64,000 nt of DNA. Source: Paraglaciecola algarum. GTDB lineage: Bacteria > Pseudomonadota > Gammaproteobacteria > Enterobacterales > Alteromonadaceae. Below the pieces are notes generated by a model. That model saw only the letters and a list, made by a program, of their open reading frames with translations, searched no databases and was not told the origin of the DNA. This document shows positions 50,090 to 60,896 of this stretch, piece after piece (position 1 is the stretch's first letter; the number at the start of each line of letters is the position of its first letter). Made by a program: the position numbers and the translations under genes. Location of the stretch: the NCBI RefSeq assembly GCF_021532655.1, contig NZ_JAKGAS010000002.1, forward strand, positions 496,001 to 560,000, read 5' to 3'.

Positions 50090-50715
50090 TATTTCTGCCC
50101 CTTAGCTGTATTGCTGCCAGTAGCTTGTTCACCCATAGAAGTACGGTAGGTTTTAGCCTGTACTTTTAATTTCAAGGTATTGGCTTCTTGAGTCACTTCA
50201 AAATCATGTACTGTGACGATCCGAGGTAAACCTGCTATTTCAGAAGCGAATTGACCAAAGTTATGGTACCCACCTGTCACTTCCATTTCTATTGGTAACT
50301 CAGCATAAAACTCTTTAGGTATTTCTCTTTGCCAATTTAGTAACTTAAAGGTTAATCCAGCCGAAGTACCAACTAGCGTGATATCGTCTAATAAGCCAGG
50401 CGTTTCATTACTCGTTGGTAGCGACTTAAGCATAGAAGAAAAGTCTTTGTGTAATCGGGCTAATTGTTCTTCATAGGCTTCAAGATTCACCGCTATTCTA
50501 TATTTAGCACGATAGCTTTGTTTTAATTCCAATTCTTTGTTTTGTGCGAATTCTAGAATAGGTAGCTTTGATTTAACTAATCCGTAATACCCACCGAATA
50601 AACTAAGTACAGCGACAAATACAGCGACCACAGTTTTAACTTCAAAGGGCCATACTGCAATTTGTTCGGGGTCAAGATCATTAATCTCTTTTAACTTGTT
50701 AAAATCAAATTTCAT
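50089..50715 (-). CDS. pilO: type IV pilus inner-membrane protein PilO
   Basis: A 208-residue bitopic protein with a helix at about 28-47, a coiled coil (about 60-95) and a ferredoxin-like periplasmic domain with YHNFGQFASEIAGLPRIV. It dimerises with PilN to align the pilus machine. It overlaps pilN by 4 bases. Confidence 0.94.
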   Translation of the reverse strand: MKFDFNKLKEINDLDPEQIAVWPFEVKTVVAVFVAVLSLFGGYYGLVKSKLPILEFAQNKELELKQSYRAKYRIAVNLEAYEEQLARLHKDFSSMLKSLPTSNETPGLLDDITLVGTSAGLTFKLLNWQREIPKEFYAELPIEMEVTGGYHNFGQFASEIAGLPRIVTVHDFEVTQEANTLKLKVQAKTYRTSMGEQATGSNTAKGQK

Positions 50716-51296
50716 TTTTTAGGTTCCTCAGTGGTCGCTGAGAAATCTGGAGCAACACTAGGATTAATAGTGAAGGTCAATTTGAAGTCACTTACCGCTT
50801 CGAGTGCTGATGTATCTGCAACAATAGAGGATAATTTACCGCTACTAAATACACTAGAGTCTTCAAGTCGGCGCATAAAGTCAGCTAAGCGATTGTTTGA
50901 CTCACTCACACCTAAAATCTCAATGTGGTTGCCTTGGCGAGAAAAGCTTCTAAATGATAAACCTGGTGGAACTAATTTAACCAACTCGTCTAACACTATT
51001 GGCACCGCATTTCTGCTCGCTTCGAGCTGTTCAATTAAAGCCATTCTTTGTTCAATGGCTTGTTTATCTTTCTTAATATTTTTAATTTGTTCTATTTGTT
51101 TGTCTAGTAAGGCAGTTTGTTGCTCAACAAATTGATTTCGAATATTTTGGTTTTTAGTTAATTGGTCAATGATATTTGCAATACCAAACATAAAACCAAA
51201 ACTCAGTAAGGCGATAACCGCCAATAATGTTAAATAGTTCTTTTTCTGTTCAGCTCGGCGGCTTTCTCGCCAGGGCAATAAATTTATATGTGCCAT
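50712..51296 (-). CDS. pilN: type IV pilus assembly protein PilN
   Basis: 194 residues. The conserved cytoplasmic start INLLPWRESRR, which docks on PilM, is followed by a transmembrane helix (about 22-42), a coiled coil and a periplasmic domain. It overlaps pilM by 13 bases. Confidence 0.95.
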   Translation of the reverse strand: MAHINLLPWRESRRAEQKKNYLTLLAVIALLSFGFMFGIANIIDQLTKNQNIRNQFVEQQTALLDKQIEQIKNIKKDKQAIEQRMALIEQLEASRNAVPIVLDELVKLVPPGLSFRSFSRQGNHIEILGVSESNNRLADFMRRLEDSSVFSSGKLSSIVADTSALEAVSDFKLTFTINPSVAPDFSATTEEPKK

Positions 51297-52348
51297 GGTT
51301 GAAAGCTCCTATTTGCCAATCCAGCTGCAATAACAAGTTGTGGTGAAACTAGGTCTAATGCATCTTGCGATATTTTTTCGTTAATGCTCATTGATTCGAA
51401 AGGATTAAAAGCAGATACCGAAATATTTAGGTCTGTCGACAAGTCTTCAGTTAACTCACTTAAGTGCCCTGCACCACCACAAATTAATATAGCTTTCGGG
51501 CGGGCTGCACTGGTTGCACTGATGTACAATTGTATAGCGCGATTAATATTCTGTTGTAAGTTGGCTAAAAACATTGGGTAGGAATCTTGTTTCCAAGATT
51601 CAGGTAAAGTGTTTTCATTAAGCTGTTGTTCAATCTGCGAACGCTCTTGGCTAAACAACATACTTAAGTCTTTAATAAGGGTATCCATTCCAAAGCTATG
51701 ATCTTTTGTGTAAATAACTTGACCATTTTTGACTACGCAAAATTGTAACTGGGTGGCGCCAATATTAATGCAGCAAGTACTCTGATCTGCTTCATTAGGA
51801 TGGAACTGAGCAACAGCTGAACCTAAGGCGTAACTTTCTACGTCAACTATTTTAGTCTCGTAACCAACTTCGCCTAATAAAGTATTTCTTCTATCAACTA
51901 TGTCTTTATGCACCGCACTCAATAACACTTCTACTTTATTATTTTTAGTGTTACTTATTTCTAATTCTTCGAAGTCTATATAAACTTCGTTAAGAGGGTA
52001 GGGAATAAGACTATCTGCTTCGAGTTCAATTTGACTCTCTAGTTCGTGGTCAGATTGACCGGGATCCATATAAACCACTTTATTTAGCACGGTTGAGCCT
52101 GAAACGGCAATGGCCACTAACTTGCTTTTGTTTTTTAAGGCTAACTTTACTTTCTTTAGTGCATGACTGACTGCTTCAAAGTCTTTAATTTCCCGTTCAG
52201 CAAAAGCATTGCCCATAATGGGTTCGCAGGCATAAGCTTGCAGTGTAAAATTGTCAGCAGATTTTTCCAGCACAACAGCTTTAACAAACCGGGTACCTAT
52301 GTCTAGGCCGATCATTTGCTGTGCTTTTGGTCTGAATAAGTTCATCAA
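51284..52348 (-). CDS. pilM: type IV pilus actin-like protein PilM
   Basis: A 354-residue actin-fold protein. IGLDIGTRFVKAVVLEK is the phosphate-1 region and AILICGGAGHLSELTEDL the adenosine region. It binds the PilN tail in the cytoplasm. It is the first gene of pilMNOPQ and divergent from the PBP1A gene. The start may be either of the two adjacent ATG codons. Confidence 0.95.
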   Translation of the reverse strand: MMNLFRPKAQQMIGLDIGTRFVKAVVLEKSADNFTLQAYACEPIMGNAFAEREIKDFEAVSHALKKVKLALKNKSKLVAIAVSGSTVLNKVVYMDPGQSDHELESQIELEADSLIPYPLNEVYIDFEELEISNTKNNKVEVLLSAVHKDIVDRRNTLLGEVGYETKIVDVESYALGSAVAQFHPNEADQSTCCINIGATQLQFCVVKNGQVIYTKDHSFGMDTLIKDLSMLFSQERSQIEQQLNENTLPESWKQDSYPMFLANLQQNINRAIQLYISATSAARPKAILICGGAGHLSELTEDLSTDLNISVSAFNPFESMSINEKISQDALDLVSPQLVIAAGLANRSFQPWHI

Positions 52349-52486
52349 TTTTTCTACTTTTGGTTGAAAATAATTAAATTCACTGGGCTATTATTAACTA
52401 ATTTTTTGCTTTTAATGGTTCTAATAAGCGTACATAGGTATAAAATGTAGATCATTTATTTAAATTTGCCTTGGTATTAATCATTT

Positions 52487-55069
52487 GTGAAGTATCTTAA
52501 ACCCGCGTTAATCACCGCTTTAGTCGTGTTTATTTTAAGTGTAGCTGCAATATTAGGTACATATTTTTATATCAAATCTGACCTACCTAGTGTCGACATT
52601 CTTAAAGATGTTCGACTACAGACACCTATGCGCATCTATTCTCAAGATGGCAAACTTATTTCTCAGTATGGCGTAAAAAGACGGATCCCCCTAACTTTAG
52701 AGCAAATTCCTGACATGTTAGAGCATGCAGTGATAGCCACAGAAGACAGTCGATTCTACGATCATCCTGGTATAGATCCTATCGGCATGATGCGGGCTTT
52801 TATTAGTTTAGTTACTACTGGTGAAAAAGCTCAAGGTGGTAGTACGTTAACAATGCAGTTAGCTCGAGGTTTTTTCCTTACCCGTGAAAAGAAATTTATT
52901 CGTAAAATTCGAGAGATCATTATTGCTTGGCACATGGAACAATTACTTACAAAGCAAGAAATTTTAGAGTTGTACTTAAATAAAGTTGAATTGGGTCATA
53001 GGGCATTTGGTTTTGGTGCCGCAGCTCAGGTTTACTACGGTAAGGATATTAACGATCTTACGCTGGCACAAATAGCCACTATTGCTGGTTTGCCTCAAGC
53101 TCCTTCGGTATTAAATCCTATTAGCCGTCCAGATCGATCTATTGCTCGAAGACGAATTGTATTATTACGTATGTTAGACGAAGGCTATATTAGCCAGCAA
53201 CAATTTGACGAAGCAGCAGAATCACCAGTTACAGCAGCAAAATATGGTGCTGAAATTGAGTTAGATGCCCCTTATTTAGCTGACATTATCTATAACGAAA
53301 TGATTGAATTGTACGGTAAAGAGGAAGCTGAAACGGGAGGTTATAAAGTCGTTGCTACTGTAAGCTCAGACATGCAACAAGCTGCACAAGACGCTGTGCG
53401 TCGAAATTTACATGACTATGATGAACGACATGGCTACCACGGGCCAGAAAAGTTAGTTTGGGGTGCAGATGGGGATCATGATGCTCTCCCCTTGTCTGAA
53501 CAAGAGATGTTAAACATACTCGAAAATCATCAAACCTTTAAACCTCTAGAGCCCGCCATAGTGGTAAAAGTGAATGAAAAAGACATTGTGATTTTTAACC
53601 AACAAGGTAAATACAGTGTAATTGATTGGGATGGGTTAGATTGGGCTAGGCCTTTTATTAATGATGCTAAACAAGGTGCGGCACCCAAAGTCGCGGCAGA
53701 TATTTTACAAGCAGGGGCGCTTATTTTAATTCGCAAACGTCCAGAAGACGATCATTGGCAATTGGCTCAATTTCCTCAAGCTACTAGTGCGTTTGTGGCT
53801 CTTAACCCGCAAAACGGCGCTGTTCAGGCGGTGATTGGAGGATATAGTTTTTATCAAAGTCAGTTTAATCGAGCAACACAAGCCAAAAGACAAGTGGGCT
53901 CAAATATAAAACCCTTTATTTATTCAGCGGCTTTAGATAATGGTTATACCCTAGCCAGTGTGATTAATGATGCGCCTATTACCCAGTGGCAAGCTGGTTC
54001 AGGTAATGCTTGGCGACCAGAAAACTCTCCTGCTGAATATGATGGGCCAATTAGAATGAGGGTGGCGTTAAGTAAGTCTAAAAACGTAGTATCTGTTAGA
54101 TTATTGCGGGCCGTAGGCTTAGAAAATGTAGTGGAGTATTTACCTAGATTCGGTTTTGACAAAGACGAAATTCCAAGAGATGAAACCCTTTCTTTAGGTT
54201 CAGGTTCACACACACCACTTGAAGTAGCTACGGCTATGGCAGTTATAGCCAATGGTGGTTTTTTGATTGAACCACACTTTATTCAAAGAATAGAAGATGA
54301 GTACGGTAAACCAATTTGGGTATCTAACCCTCCTCAAGCTTGTGACCCATGTATTGCCGAAGTAGAAAAACCTCAAGCGATTAATCCTGACGATATTGAA
54401 GCACTTTTAGCGGCCGAGTTTGCCACTCAAAACTCCGAGACTGCTCCTATAAAAGATATTCCCCAAGCACCAAGGGTGATCAGTGCCGAAAATGCTTTTT
54501 TAGTGGCTGAAATGATGCGTTCAGCAGTGCAAATTAATGGCCATTGGGACAATCGAGGTACGGGTTGGCGTACCGCATTGTTACTTAAACGAGATGATGT
54601 AGCGGGTAAAACAGGTACCACTAATGATGTCCGTGATACTTGGTTTAGTGGGTATACCCCTGATTTAGTCGCTACTGCGTGGGTAGGTTTTGATGATAAT
54701 AATCGCCGCTTAGGCCGAACCACACCAAATCAAAACCTTGTTAATAAAAATCCGAAGAGATTCAATTATATAGGTAACGCTTTGATTGGCAGCGAAGCAG
54801 GAGCTTTAGCTGCGCAACCAGCTTGGATAAGATTTATGCAAAAAGCTTTGGCTGGTAAGCCTGAACATCTTTTGCCCATGCCAACTAACGTAGTTAAAGT
54901 GCGGATTGATAAAAGTTCAGGTAAATTAACTGATAGAACTGATAACACTTCTATGTTTGAATACTTTATAGATGGCACGCAACCTATAGTGTATGCAAGC
55001 GATGCAGAAATGATTGAATCCAGCGAAAAAGGCGAGTTAAATAGCCAACAGCTAGAAGATATATTTTAA
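52487..55069 (+). CDS. mrcA: penicillin-binding protein 1A
   Basis: An 860-residue class A PBP with a GTG start. One N-terminal helix (8-29) is followed by the glycosyltransferase domain with catalytic Glu86 (ATEDSRFYDHPG) and GGSTLTMQLARGFF, an OB-like insert (about 300-420), and the transpeptidase domain with Ser472-x-x-Lys475 (GSNIKPF), SKN and Lys708-Thr-Gly. It polymerises and crosslinks peptidoglycan. Its divergence from pilM is the conserved gammaproteobacterial arrangement. Confidence 0.96.
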   Translation: MKYLKPALITALVVFILSVAAILGTYFYIKSDLPSVDILKDVRLQTPMRIYSQDGKLISQYGVKRRIPLTLEQIPDMLEHAVIATEDSRFYDHPGIDPIGMMRAFISLVTTGEKAQGGSTLTMQLARGFFLTREKKFIRKIREIIIAWHMEQLLTKQEILELYLNKVELGHRAFGFGAAAQVYYGKDINDLTLAQIATIAGLPQAPSVLNPISRPDRSIARRRIVLLRMLDEGYISQQQFDEAAESPVTAAKYGAEIELDAPYLADIIYNEMIELYGKEEAETGGYKVVATVSSDMQQAAQDAVRRNLHDYDERHGYHGPEKLVWGADGDHDALPLSEQEMLNILENHQTFKPLEPAIVVKVNEKDIVIFNQQGKYSVIDWDGLDWARPFINDAKQGAAPKVAADILQAGALILIRKRPEDDHWQLAQFPQATSAFVALNPQNGAVQAVIGGYSFYQSQFNRATQAKRQVGSNIKPFIYSAALDNGYTLASVINDAPITQWQAGSGNAWRPENSPAEYDGPIRMRVALSKSKNVVSVRLLRAVGLENVVEYLPRFGFDKDEIPRDETLSLGSGSHTPLEVATAMAVIANGGFLIEPHFIQRIEDEYGKPIWVSNPPQACDPCIAEVEKPQAINPDDIEALLAAEFATQNSETAPIKDIPQAPRVISAENAFLVAEMMRSAVQINGHWDNRGTGWRTALLLKRDDVAGKTGTTNDVRDTWFSGYTPDLVATAWVGFDDNNRRLGRTTPNQNLVNKNPKRFNYIGNALIGSEAGALAAQPAWIRFMQKALAGKPEHLLPMPTNVVKVRIDKSSGKLTDRTDNTSMFEYFIDGTQPIVYASDAEMIESSEKGELNSQQLEDIF

Positions 55070-55122
55070 CGCTTTCTGGTGCGAGTTAGACAATTGATAT
55101 TAGTAACAGGATAAGTATTACG

Positions 55123-56829
55123 ATGAGCAAAAGTGCGACGAAAAGTACTGCGAAAAGCGCGTTATATATTCCCCATTCAGGGCCTTCTTTACTAGAGACT
55201 CCTTTACTCAATAAAGGCAGTGCTTTTAGTGCGCAAGAGCGAGTCGCGTTTAACTTGACAGGTCTTATCCCTCCTAGGTACGAGTCAATCGAAGAACAAG
55301 TAGAACGTGCCTACATGCAGTATTCAAGCTTTGATGAACCGATTAATAAACACATATATTTACGCGCCATTCAAGACAATAACGAGACCTTATTTTATCG
55401 ATTAATTAACTCACACATTAATGAAATGATGCCCATCATTTATACCCCAACGGTAGGGGATGCTTGTGAACAATTTTCTGATATTTATCGCAGTTCTCGC
55501 GGGTTGTTTATTTCGTATTCTGAACGACATCAAATGGACGACATCATCAGGAATGCCACCAAACGTAAAGTGAAAGTAATAGTGGTAACTGATGGGGAGC
55601 GAATTTTAGGCCTAGGAGACCAAGGTATTGGTGGTATGGGGATCCCTATTGGTAAATTATCTCTGTACACAGCATGTGGTGGGATAAGCCCAGCTTATAC
55701 CTTGCCTGTGATGTTAGATGTGGGCACCAATAACGAAAAACTATTAGCCGATCCTATGTACATGGGCGCTAGGCACAAACGTATTGGCCAAGCCGAATAT
55801 GACGAATTTGTGGATATGTTTATTCAAGCTGTTTATCGTCGCTGGCCTGATTTGATGTTGCAGTTTGAAGACTTTGCGCAGCCGAATGCCATGCCTTTAT
55901 TGGAACGTTACCGCAATCAAATATGTTGTTTTAACGATGATATTCAAGGCACTGCAGCGGTGGCTGTTGGTACGCTATTAGCGGCTTGTAAAAGTAAAGG
56001 TTGTAAATTATCTGAGCAAAAAGTGGCCTTTGTTGGCGCTGGATCTGCGGGATGTGGTATTGCGGAACAAATTATTTTGCAAATGTGCAGCGAAGGTATT
56101 TCCGATGAACAAGCCCGTAAACAAGTGTTTATGGTCGATCGTTTGGGGCTTCTATCAGAAAAATCTACTGGACTTCGTGATTTTCAACAAAAGTTAGTAC
56201 AGTCTAATGAATCACTCAAAGACTGGTCTTTTGATGGGGAGTTTGCCTCATTATTGGATTTAGTAAATAACGCTAAACCAGATATTCTTATTGGTGTTTC
56301 TGGACAAGCAGGCTTGTTTACTGAAGAGGTTATTCGCAATATGAAACAGCATTGTGAATTGCCGATTATTTTCCCCCTTAGTAATCCATCACGCCAAGTT
56401 GAAGCAAGACCAGAACAAGTGATTGAATGGTGTGACGGAGAAGTAATAATCGCTACAGGTAGCCCTTTTAAACCTGTGGAATACAAAGGTAAAACCTTTC
56501 CAATCGCGCAGTGTAATAATAGTTATATTTTCCCTGGTATTGGTTTAGGTGTGTTGGCTGCTAAAGCTAAGTTAATCAGTGATGAAATGTTAATGGCCAC
56601 CAGTGCCGCCTTAGCTGAAGTATCACCTTTGGCAAATAATGGCGAAGGTGCTTTATTACCTTCACTGGGTGAAATTGCTAATTTGAGCAAAAAAATAGCC
56701 TTTGATGTTGGAAAAGTAGCTATGCAACAAGGTTTAGCACTGGAAGTTTCAGACGAAGTATTACAACAACGAATAGAGCAAAATTTTTGGACTGCCGAAT
56801 ATCGCCCCTATAAAAGAGTCAGTATTTAG
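55123..56829 (+). CDS. maeA: NAD-dependent malic enzyme
   Basis: 568 residues, the MaeA/SfcA type. [15 protein letters not shown] is the malic signature, [19 protein letters not shown] the metal and NAD region, and [14 protein letters not shown] the Rossmann loop. It oxidatively decarboxylates malate to pyruvate. It begins 53 bases after mrcA. Confidence 0.95.
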   Translation: MSKSATKSTAKSALYIPHSGPSLLETPLLNKGSAFSAQERVAFNLTGLIPPRYESIEEQVERAYMQYSSFDEPINKHIYLRAIQDNNETLFYRLINSHINEMMPIIYTPTVGDACEQFSDIYRSSRGLFISYSERHQMDDIIRNATKRKVKVIVVTDGERILGLGDQGIGGMGIPIGKLSLYTACGGISPAYTLPVMLDVGTNNEKLLADPMYMGARHKRIGQAEYDEFVDMFIQAVYRRWPDLMLQFEDFAQPNAMPLLERYRNQICCFNDDIQGTAAVAVGTLLAACKSKGCKLSEQKVAFVGAGSAGCGIAEQIILQMCSEGISDEQARKQVFMVDRLGLLSEKSTGLRDFQQKLVQSNESLKDWSFDGEFASLLDLVNNAKPDILIGVSGQAGLFTEEVIRNMKQHCELPIIFPLSNPSRQVEARPEQVIEWCDGEVIIATGSPFKPVEYKGKTFPIAQCNNSYIFPGIGLGVLAAKAKLISDEMLMATSAALAEVSPLANNGEGALLPSLGEIANLSKKIAFDVGKVAMQQGLALEVSDEVLQQRIEQNFWTAEYRPYKRVSI

Positions 56830-56873
56830 TTTTTATGCCAAACTGAGGTAGTTGTAGTTTTGGAGGTGGATTA

Positions 56874-57677
56874 ATGATTCTTAGAGTCGTTTGGGAGCGA
56901 AATAAATATTTACTCTTTTTGGGCAGCTTGTTATCGAGTTGCTTTTTTGGTGTTTTGCATGCAAAGCAAGATATTTCCCTAACTGATTTTAGTTATTACA
57001 CTGAACATTACCCTCCCTCAAACTATATAGAAAATAATGAGCTAACGGGTATGTCTGTGGAACTCATTAAATTAATTTGGCAAGAGCTAGATATTCCTGA
57101 ACAAACAATTCAGCTGGTACCTTGGGCTAGAGGATACCGAATTACTCAAAGTCAAAAACATAGTGTTCTATTTACTATGGCCAGAGCAAAAGAACGGGAA
57201 CATCTATTCAAATGGGTGGGGCCAATCTATACGGCTAGACATATCCTATTAGCTAGGGCAGATTTTAAACACCCAATTCGCTCTATTGAAGACGCCTATG
57301 AATTTCCTATTGCAGCTATTCGAAACGACATTTCAGAAGTGGCTCTATTAGAAGTTGGTTTTCCTAAAAACAATATTGCGCCATTAACTAACTTAAAACA
57401 GTCGATATTAATGTTAGAGAATGGCCGATTAGATCTGATTATTATTTCTCAAGCCAGTATCAAAAATTTGATAGAATCCAATAATCTCGAATTAGATGAT
57501 TTTAAAATGGTATATCAGGTTAATGAAGTTAAAAATTATTATGCGTTTAGCAAAGATACGCCTGATCCTGTCATTACCTTATTTCAACATGCATTAGATA
57601 ATATTGATGCGCAACGTATTAAACTACTTAAGAAGTATTCTTTGGAACTAGATTTTCAAATTTCAAAAGATTTTTAA
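56874..57677 (+). CDS. periplasmic substrate-binding protein (SBP family 3-like)
   Basis: A 267-residue exported protein: a signal peptide ends near VLHA-KQD (about 31), followed by two lobes of the solute-binding type 3 fold (TEHYPPSNYIENNELTGMSV, VPWARGYRITQ, LENGRLDLIIISQ). No permease genes are adjacent, as is common for this group in marine gammaproteobacteria, so it may be a sensor or enzyme-like binder. GGAGG precedes the ATG. The rnpB promoter overlaps its last codons. Confidence 0.82.
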   Translation: MILRVVWERNKYLLFLGSLLSSCFFGVLHAKQDISLTDFSYYTEHYPPSNYIENNELTGMSVELIKLIWQELDIPEQTIQLVPWARGYRITQSQKHSVLFTMARAKEREHLFKWVGPIYTARHILLARADFKHPIRSIEDAYEFPIAAIRNDISEVALLEVGFPKNNIAPLTNLKQSILMLENGRLDLIIISQASIKNLIESNNLELDDFKMVYQVNEVKNYYAFSKDTPDPVITLFQHALDNIDAQRIKLLKKYSLELDFQISKDF

Positions 57678-57678
57678 A

Positions 57679-57707
57679 TTGTATCCCTTGCTTAAGGTGG
57701 GTAGAAT
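57679..57707 (+). promoter_or_regulatory. predicted promoter of rnpB
   Basis: TTGTAT (57679-57684) and TAGAAT (57702-57707) are 17 bases apart, and the RNA start follows after a GC-rich CCGCCTC discriminator. This fits a strong, growth-regulated stable-RNA promoter. The -35 starts at the stop of the preceding gene. Confidence 0.7.
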
Positions 57708-57714
57708 CCGCCTC

Positions 57715-58082
57715 GGAGTTGGCCTGGTAATCGCCGTTTAGTTTTCACTTGTGAATTTCTAGAGGGAGGAAAGTCCGGGCTCCACAGGGCAGGGTGCCAG
57801 GTAACGCCTGGGCGGTGTAAACCGACGACAAGTGCAGCAGAGAGAAGACCGCCTTTTTATTACTTGTAGTAAATCGGTAAGGGTGAAAGGGTGTGGTAAG
57901 AGCGCACCGCGTTGCTGGTAACAGTATACGGCAAGGTAAACTCCACCCGGAGCAAGACCAAATAGGATCTCTTATGGCGTGGCCCACGTTGAGATCGGGT
58001 GTGTTGCTTGAGCCAGTGAGCGATTGCTGGCCTAGATGAATGATTACCCACGACAGAACCCGGCTTATGGCCAACTCCACTA
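57715..58082 (+). ncRNA. rnpB: RNase P RNA, class A
   Basis: The catalytic RNA of RNase P, which matures tRNA 5' ends. The closing P1 stem is GGAGTTGGCC (57715) with GGCCAACTCC (58069-58078). Universally conserved blocks are present: GAGGAAAGTCCGGGCTCC, AGGGCAGGGTGCCAGGTAA, GGGTGAAAGGGTG, TAAACTCCACCCGGAGCAAG, GAGCCAGTGAGCGATTGCT and ACAGAACCCGGCTTAT. The order and spacing match E. coli M1 RNA. Confidence 0.98.
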
Positions 58083-58087
58083 TTCTT

Positions 58088-58107
58088 TACCCCGTTCAGG
58101 GGTATTT
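58088..58107 (+). terminator. likely terminator of rnpB
   Basis: TACCCC (58088-58093) pairs with GGGGTA (58099-58104), followed by TTT. It lies just past the P1 stem. The stem is short, so confidence is moderate. Confidence 0.6.
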
Positions 58108-58208
58108 CCTATAAAAACGCTTAAATGTGACAAAAAAGTGATCACAAGTCTTGGTTTTTGTGTTTGTATTGATATTAATCAGCATTTCAATTTTTCAACA
58201 TTAAACAT

Positions 58209-60860
58209 ATGAAAGATAAACAAGCCGTAATTTGGACGCCTCTATTTAGAAAGATATTTCTGCTAGTGGTAAGTCTTTTTAGTTTGGTATTTGTATTAAC
58301 TTTATTGAGTATTTATCAAGCGGCATATAATCAGGCTGAACGAGAGTTTGTGGCACGTTTGAATGTAGGTAAAAACGTGTTTATGAACGAAATAGTGATT
58401 GCTAAACAACACTTAGATTCAAGTGTAGAAACCATAGCTAAAGATTGGGCATTGCGCAGTGCCATAGGCCAAGGCGAAGATACTCAATCGATTAAAAGTG
58501 TGCTATCCAATCATGGTAAACGGATCAATGCTGATATCGCCATAGCGCTGGACAAAAAGTTTATGTTGATTGCCCAATTTGGTGGTGAAGACATGGAGAT
58601 TGTTCGTTCACTAGCAAATGTTTTAGATAATAAACAACAGGAGCGAGCTTGGATTGCTATGGTTGCTGATGAACCTTATATTGTTTCTGCAGAGCCGATT
58701 AACGCACCGGCTACAATTGGTTGGTTGTTAATGGGCAAAAAATTAAATAAGCAATTTTTCCAACGTATCAAACTACTGATTTCTCTAGATATCAATTTAA
58801 TTATCACTCGCCAAAATAGTCATAACCTAGTTTTATCTACTATTAATAACCCGTCTGCGCTTGCTCAAGAAATAGAAAATCTTGCTTCTACTTATCTGAA
58901 AAATAAAGAATCAGTTGATATGTATATTACTCAAGCTAATGATTCTGTGATGATGCCTTTTGACTTGTTTACTAATAATCAACAGCAATTTGTGATCTTA
59001 TTACAAGACTCTATGAGTGCTTGGTTAAAAAGTCGCAATTTATTTATGTTAGAACTCGTGCCATTTTTTATTGTTGGGATTTTATTGGCTTTGCTTGGGT
59101 CATTCTTAATCGCTCGCAGCATTAGCCGACCGGTTAGTCGCTTACTCACCGCTGCAAAATTAGTCGCCAGTGGCAGTTATACCGAACATATTAAAGTGTC
59201 TGAAAGAAGTGAACTAGGTGAATTAGCCAGTGAATTTAACAATATGCAACTTGCGGTAATGGAACGAGAACAGAAGATTAAAGCCCAAGCAGAAGAAATT
59301 AGGCAAATCAATGCAATAAAATATCAAGTAGACATAGCGCAGAAAGAACAACAACTTGCGGCAAATGCGACTGAAGCAAAAAGCCGTTTTTTGGCCAATG
59401 TCAGTCATGAAATTCGTACCCCGCTAAATTCAATTATTGGATATTCCGAATTATTGAGTGACGTTACAGTTAGCAAAGATGACAAAATTAAGGCCACGGC
59501 AGCCATTCATAATGGTGGTCAATATTTATTGAACTTGGTTAACGACGTGCTGGATTTATCAAAAATTGAAGCAGGTAAAATTCAATTAAATAAAACTGAC
59601 GTAAGCATAGTTGCGTTAGTCGATGAAGTGCGCTCTCATATGGATGGTTTTGCTCTTGAAAAAAATCTTAAATTTAATTTGCAGCTGCATTATCCTTTAC
59701 CTTATGAGTTCAATACCGACGCAACGCGTTTAAAACAAATTTTGTTAAACTTGTGCAACAACGCAATTAAATTTACTGAACAAGGACAGGTAGACTTACA
59801 AGTACATTTAGACACCTTTAGAAAGCGATTTATATTTGTAGTATCTGATACTGGGCCTGGTATGACGGATGAACAGCAAATGCGTTTGTTCACGGCTTTT
59901 TCACAAGGTAATCAATCCAGCAGTCGCAAATACGGGGGAACAGGATTAGGTCTGTATATTAGTAAACAACTAACAGAAATATTGGGTGGGCATATAAAGG
60001 TAACTAGCCAAAAAGGCCAGGGTAGCCAGTTTGCCGTGTATATGCCTTGGGTGCAGGCAAATAACCAAAAAATGATGACTTCTGAGGCTGAAGCGCAAAA
60101 TCTACTTAAACAAAATATACCAACTAAGGTAGAAGTTCCTGACTTAGATGCTCATATATTGTGTGTGGATGACAATGAAGATAACCGCCAGCTGGTGGCT
60201 TATCTAGTCAATAAGACTGGGGCTAAATTGAGTTTGGCCGAAAGTGGTAAACAGGCAATTGAGTTAGTACAAAATCATCAATTTGATTTGGTCTTAATGG
60301 ATATGCAAATGCCTGAAATGGACGGGATACAAACGACGAAATTATTACTAGAACAAGGGCTCAGTGCACCTATCGTAATGTTGACAGCCAACGTTGATAC
60401 TAAAAGTAAAAATACTATGTTAGCTGCGGGCGTCAAACAGCATTTTGCCAAGCCCATTCATACTCAAAGTTTTTATCATTTATTGGATAGTTACTTAGGC
60501 CACGCTGCTCAGCGTGAAGAAGTAGTTGATGAAGTTGAAGAAGATGTTAATGAAGCTGAATTCGAGCAAGGTGCAGTAACAAACTCTTCAGAATTCGACC
60601 AATTAATCGAAAATTACCGGAATAGTTTCGCTGATAAGTTATCCTTAATTCAACAGGCCCTTCAACAAGAAGACTGGTCTGAAATTAGCCGAATGATGCA
60701 TAATTTAAAAGGTTCAGCAGGTAGTTATGGCTTTCAGGTATTAAGTAATTTAGCTAAGCGAGTAGAAGATAGAATAGAGCAAGAAAAAATAGCTGAAGCG
60801 AAAAAGTATTTAGCGGATCTGATCTTATGTATGCAGCAATTACATCAAGTGGATGAGTAA
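58209..60860 (+). CDS. hybrid sensor histidine kinase with REC and HPt domains
   Basis: 883 residues. Transmembrane helices at about 14-37 and 283-303 enclose a periplasmic sensor (about 40-280). Then come HAMP (about 300-355), HisKA with His400 (FLANVSHEIRTPLNSII), HATPase (NLCNNAIKF, SDTGPGM, GGTGLGLYIS), a receiver with Asp698 (LVLMDMQMPEMDG) and an HPt with His830 (MMHNLKGSAG). It is a complete phosphorelay protein of BarA/TorS layout. No response regulator is adjacent; the ligand and output are unknown. Confidence 0.93.
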   Translation: MKDKQAVIWTPLFRKIFLLVVSLFSLVFVLTLLSIYQAAYNQAEREFVARLNVGKNVFMNEIVIAKQHLDSSVETIAKDWALRSAIGQGEDTQSIKSVLSNHGKRINADIAIALDKKFMLIAQFGGEDMEIVRSLANVLDNKQQERAWIAMVADEPYIVSAEPINAPATIGWLLMGKKLNKQFFQRIKLLISLDINLIITRQNSHNLVLSTINNPSALAQEIENLASTYLKNKESVDMYITQANDSVMMPFDLFTNNQQQFVILLQDSMSAWLKSRNLFMLELVPFFIVGILLALLGSFLIARSISRPVSRLLTAAKLVASGSYTEHIKVSERSELGELASEFNNMQLAVMEREQKIKAQAEEIRQINAIKYQVDIAQKEQQLAANATEAKSRFLANVSHEIRTPLNSIIGYSELLSDVTVSKDDKIKATAAIHNGGQYLLNLVNDVLDLSKIEAGKIQLNKTDVSIVALVDEVRSHMDGFALEKNLKFNLQLHYPLPYEFNTDATRLKQILLNLCNNAIKFTEQGQVDLQVHLDTFRKRFIFVVSDTGPGMTDEQQMRLFTAFSQGNQSSSRKYGGTGLGLYISKQLTEILGGHIKVTSQKGQGSQFAVYMPWVQANNQKMMTSEAEAQNLLKQNIPTKVEVPDLDAHILCVDDNEDNRQLVAYLVNKTGAKLSLAESGKQAIELVQNHQFDLVLMDMQMPEMDGIQTTKLLLEQGLSAPIVMLTANVDTKSKNTMLAAGVKQHFAKPIHTQSFYHLLDSYLGHAAQREEVVDEVEEDVNEAEFEQGAVTNSSEFDQLIENYRNSFADKLSLIQQALQQEDWSEISRMMHNLKGSAGSYGFQVLSNLAKRVEDRIEQEKIAEAKKYLADLILCMQQLHQVDE

Positions 60861-60896
60861 TACCATTAGACGTAATTACAGTTTATTTAATAGACT

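Noticed and set aside
57745..58080. Antisense frames across the RNase P RNA
   Set aside because: The region is unambiguously rnpB; the frames are by-products of a GC-rich structured RNA.
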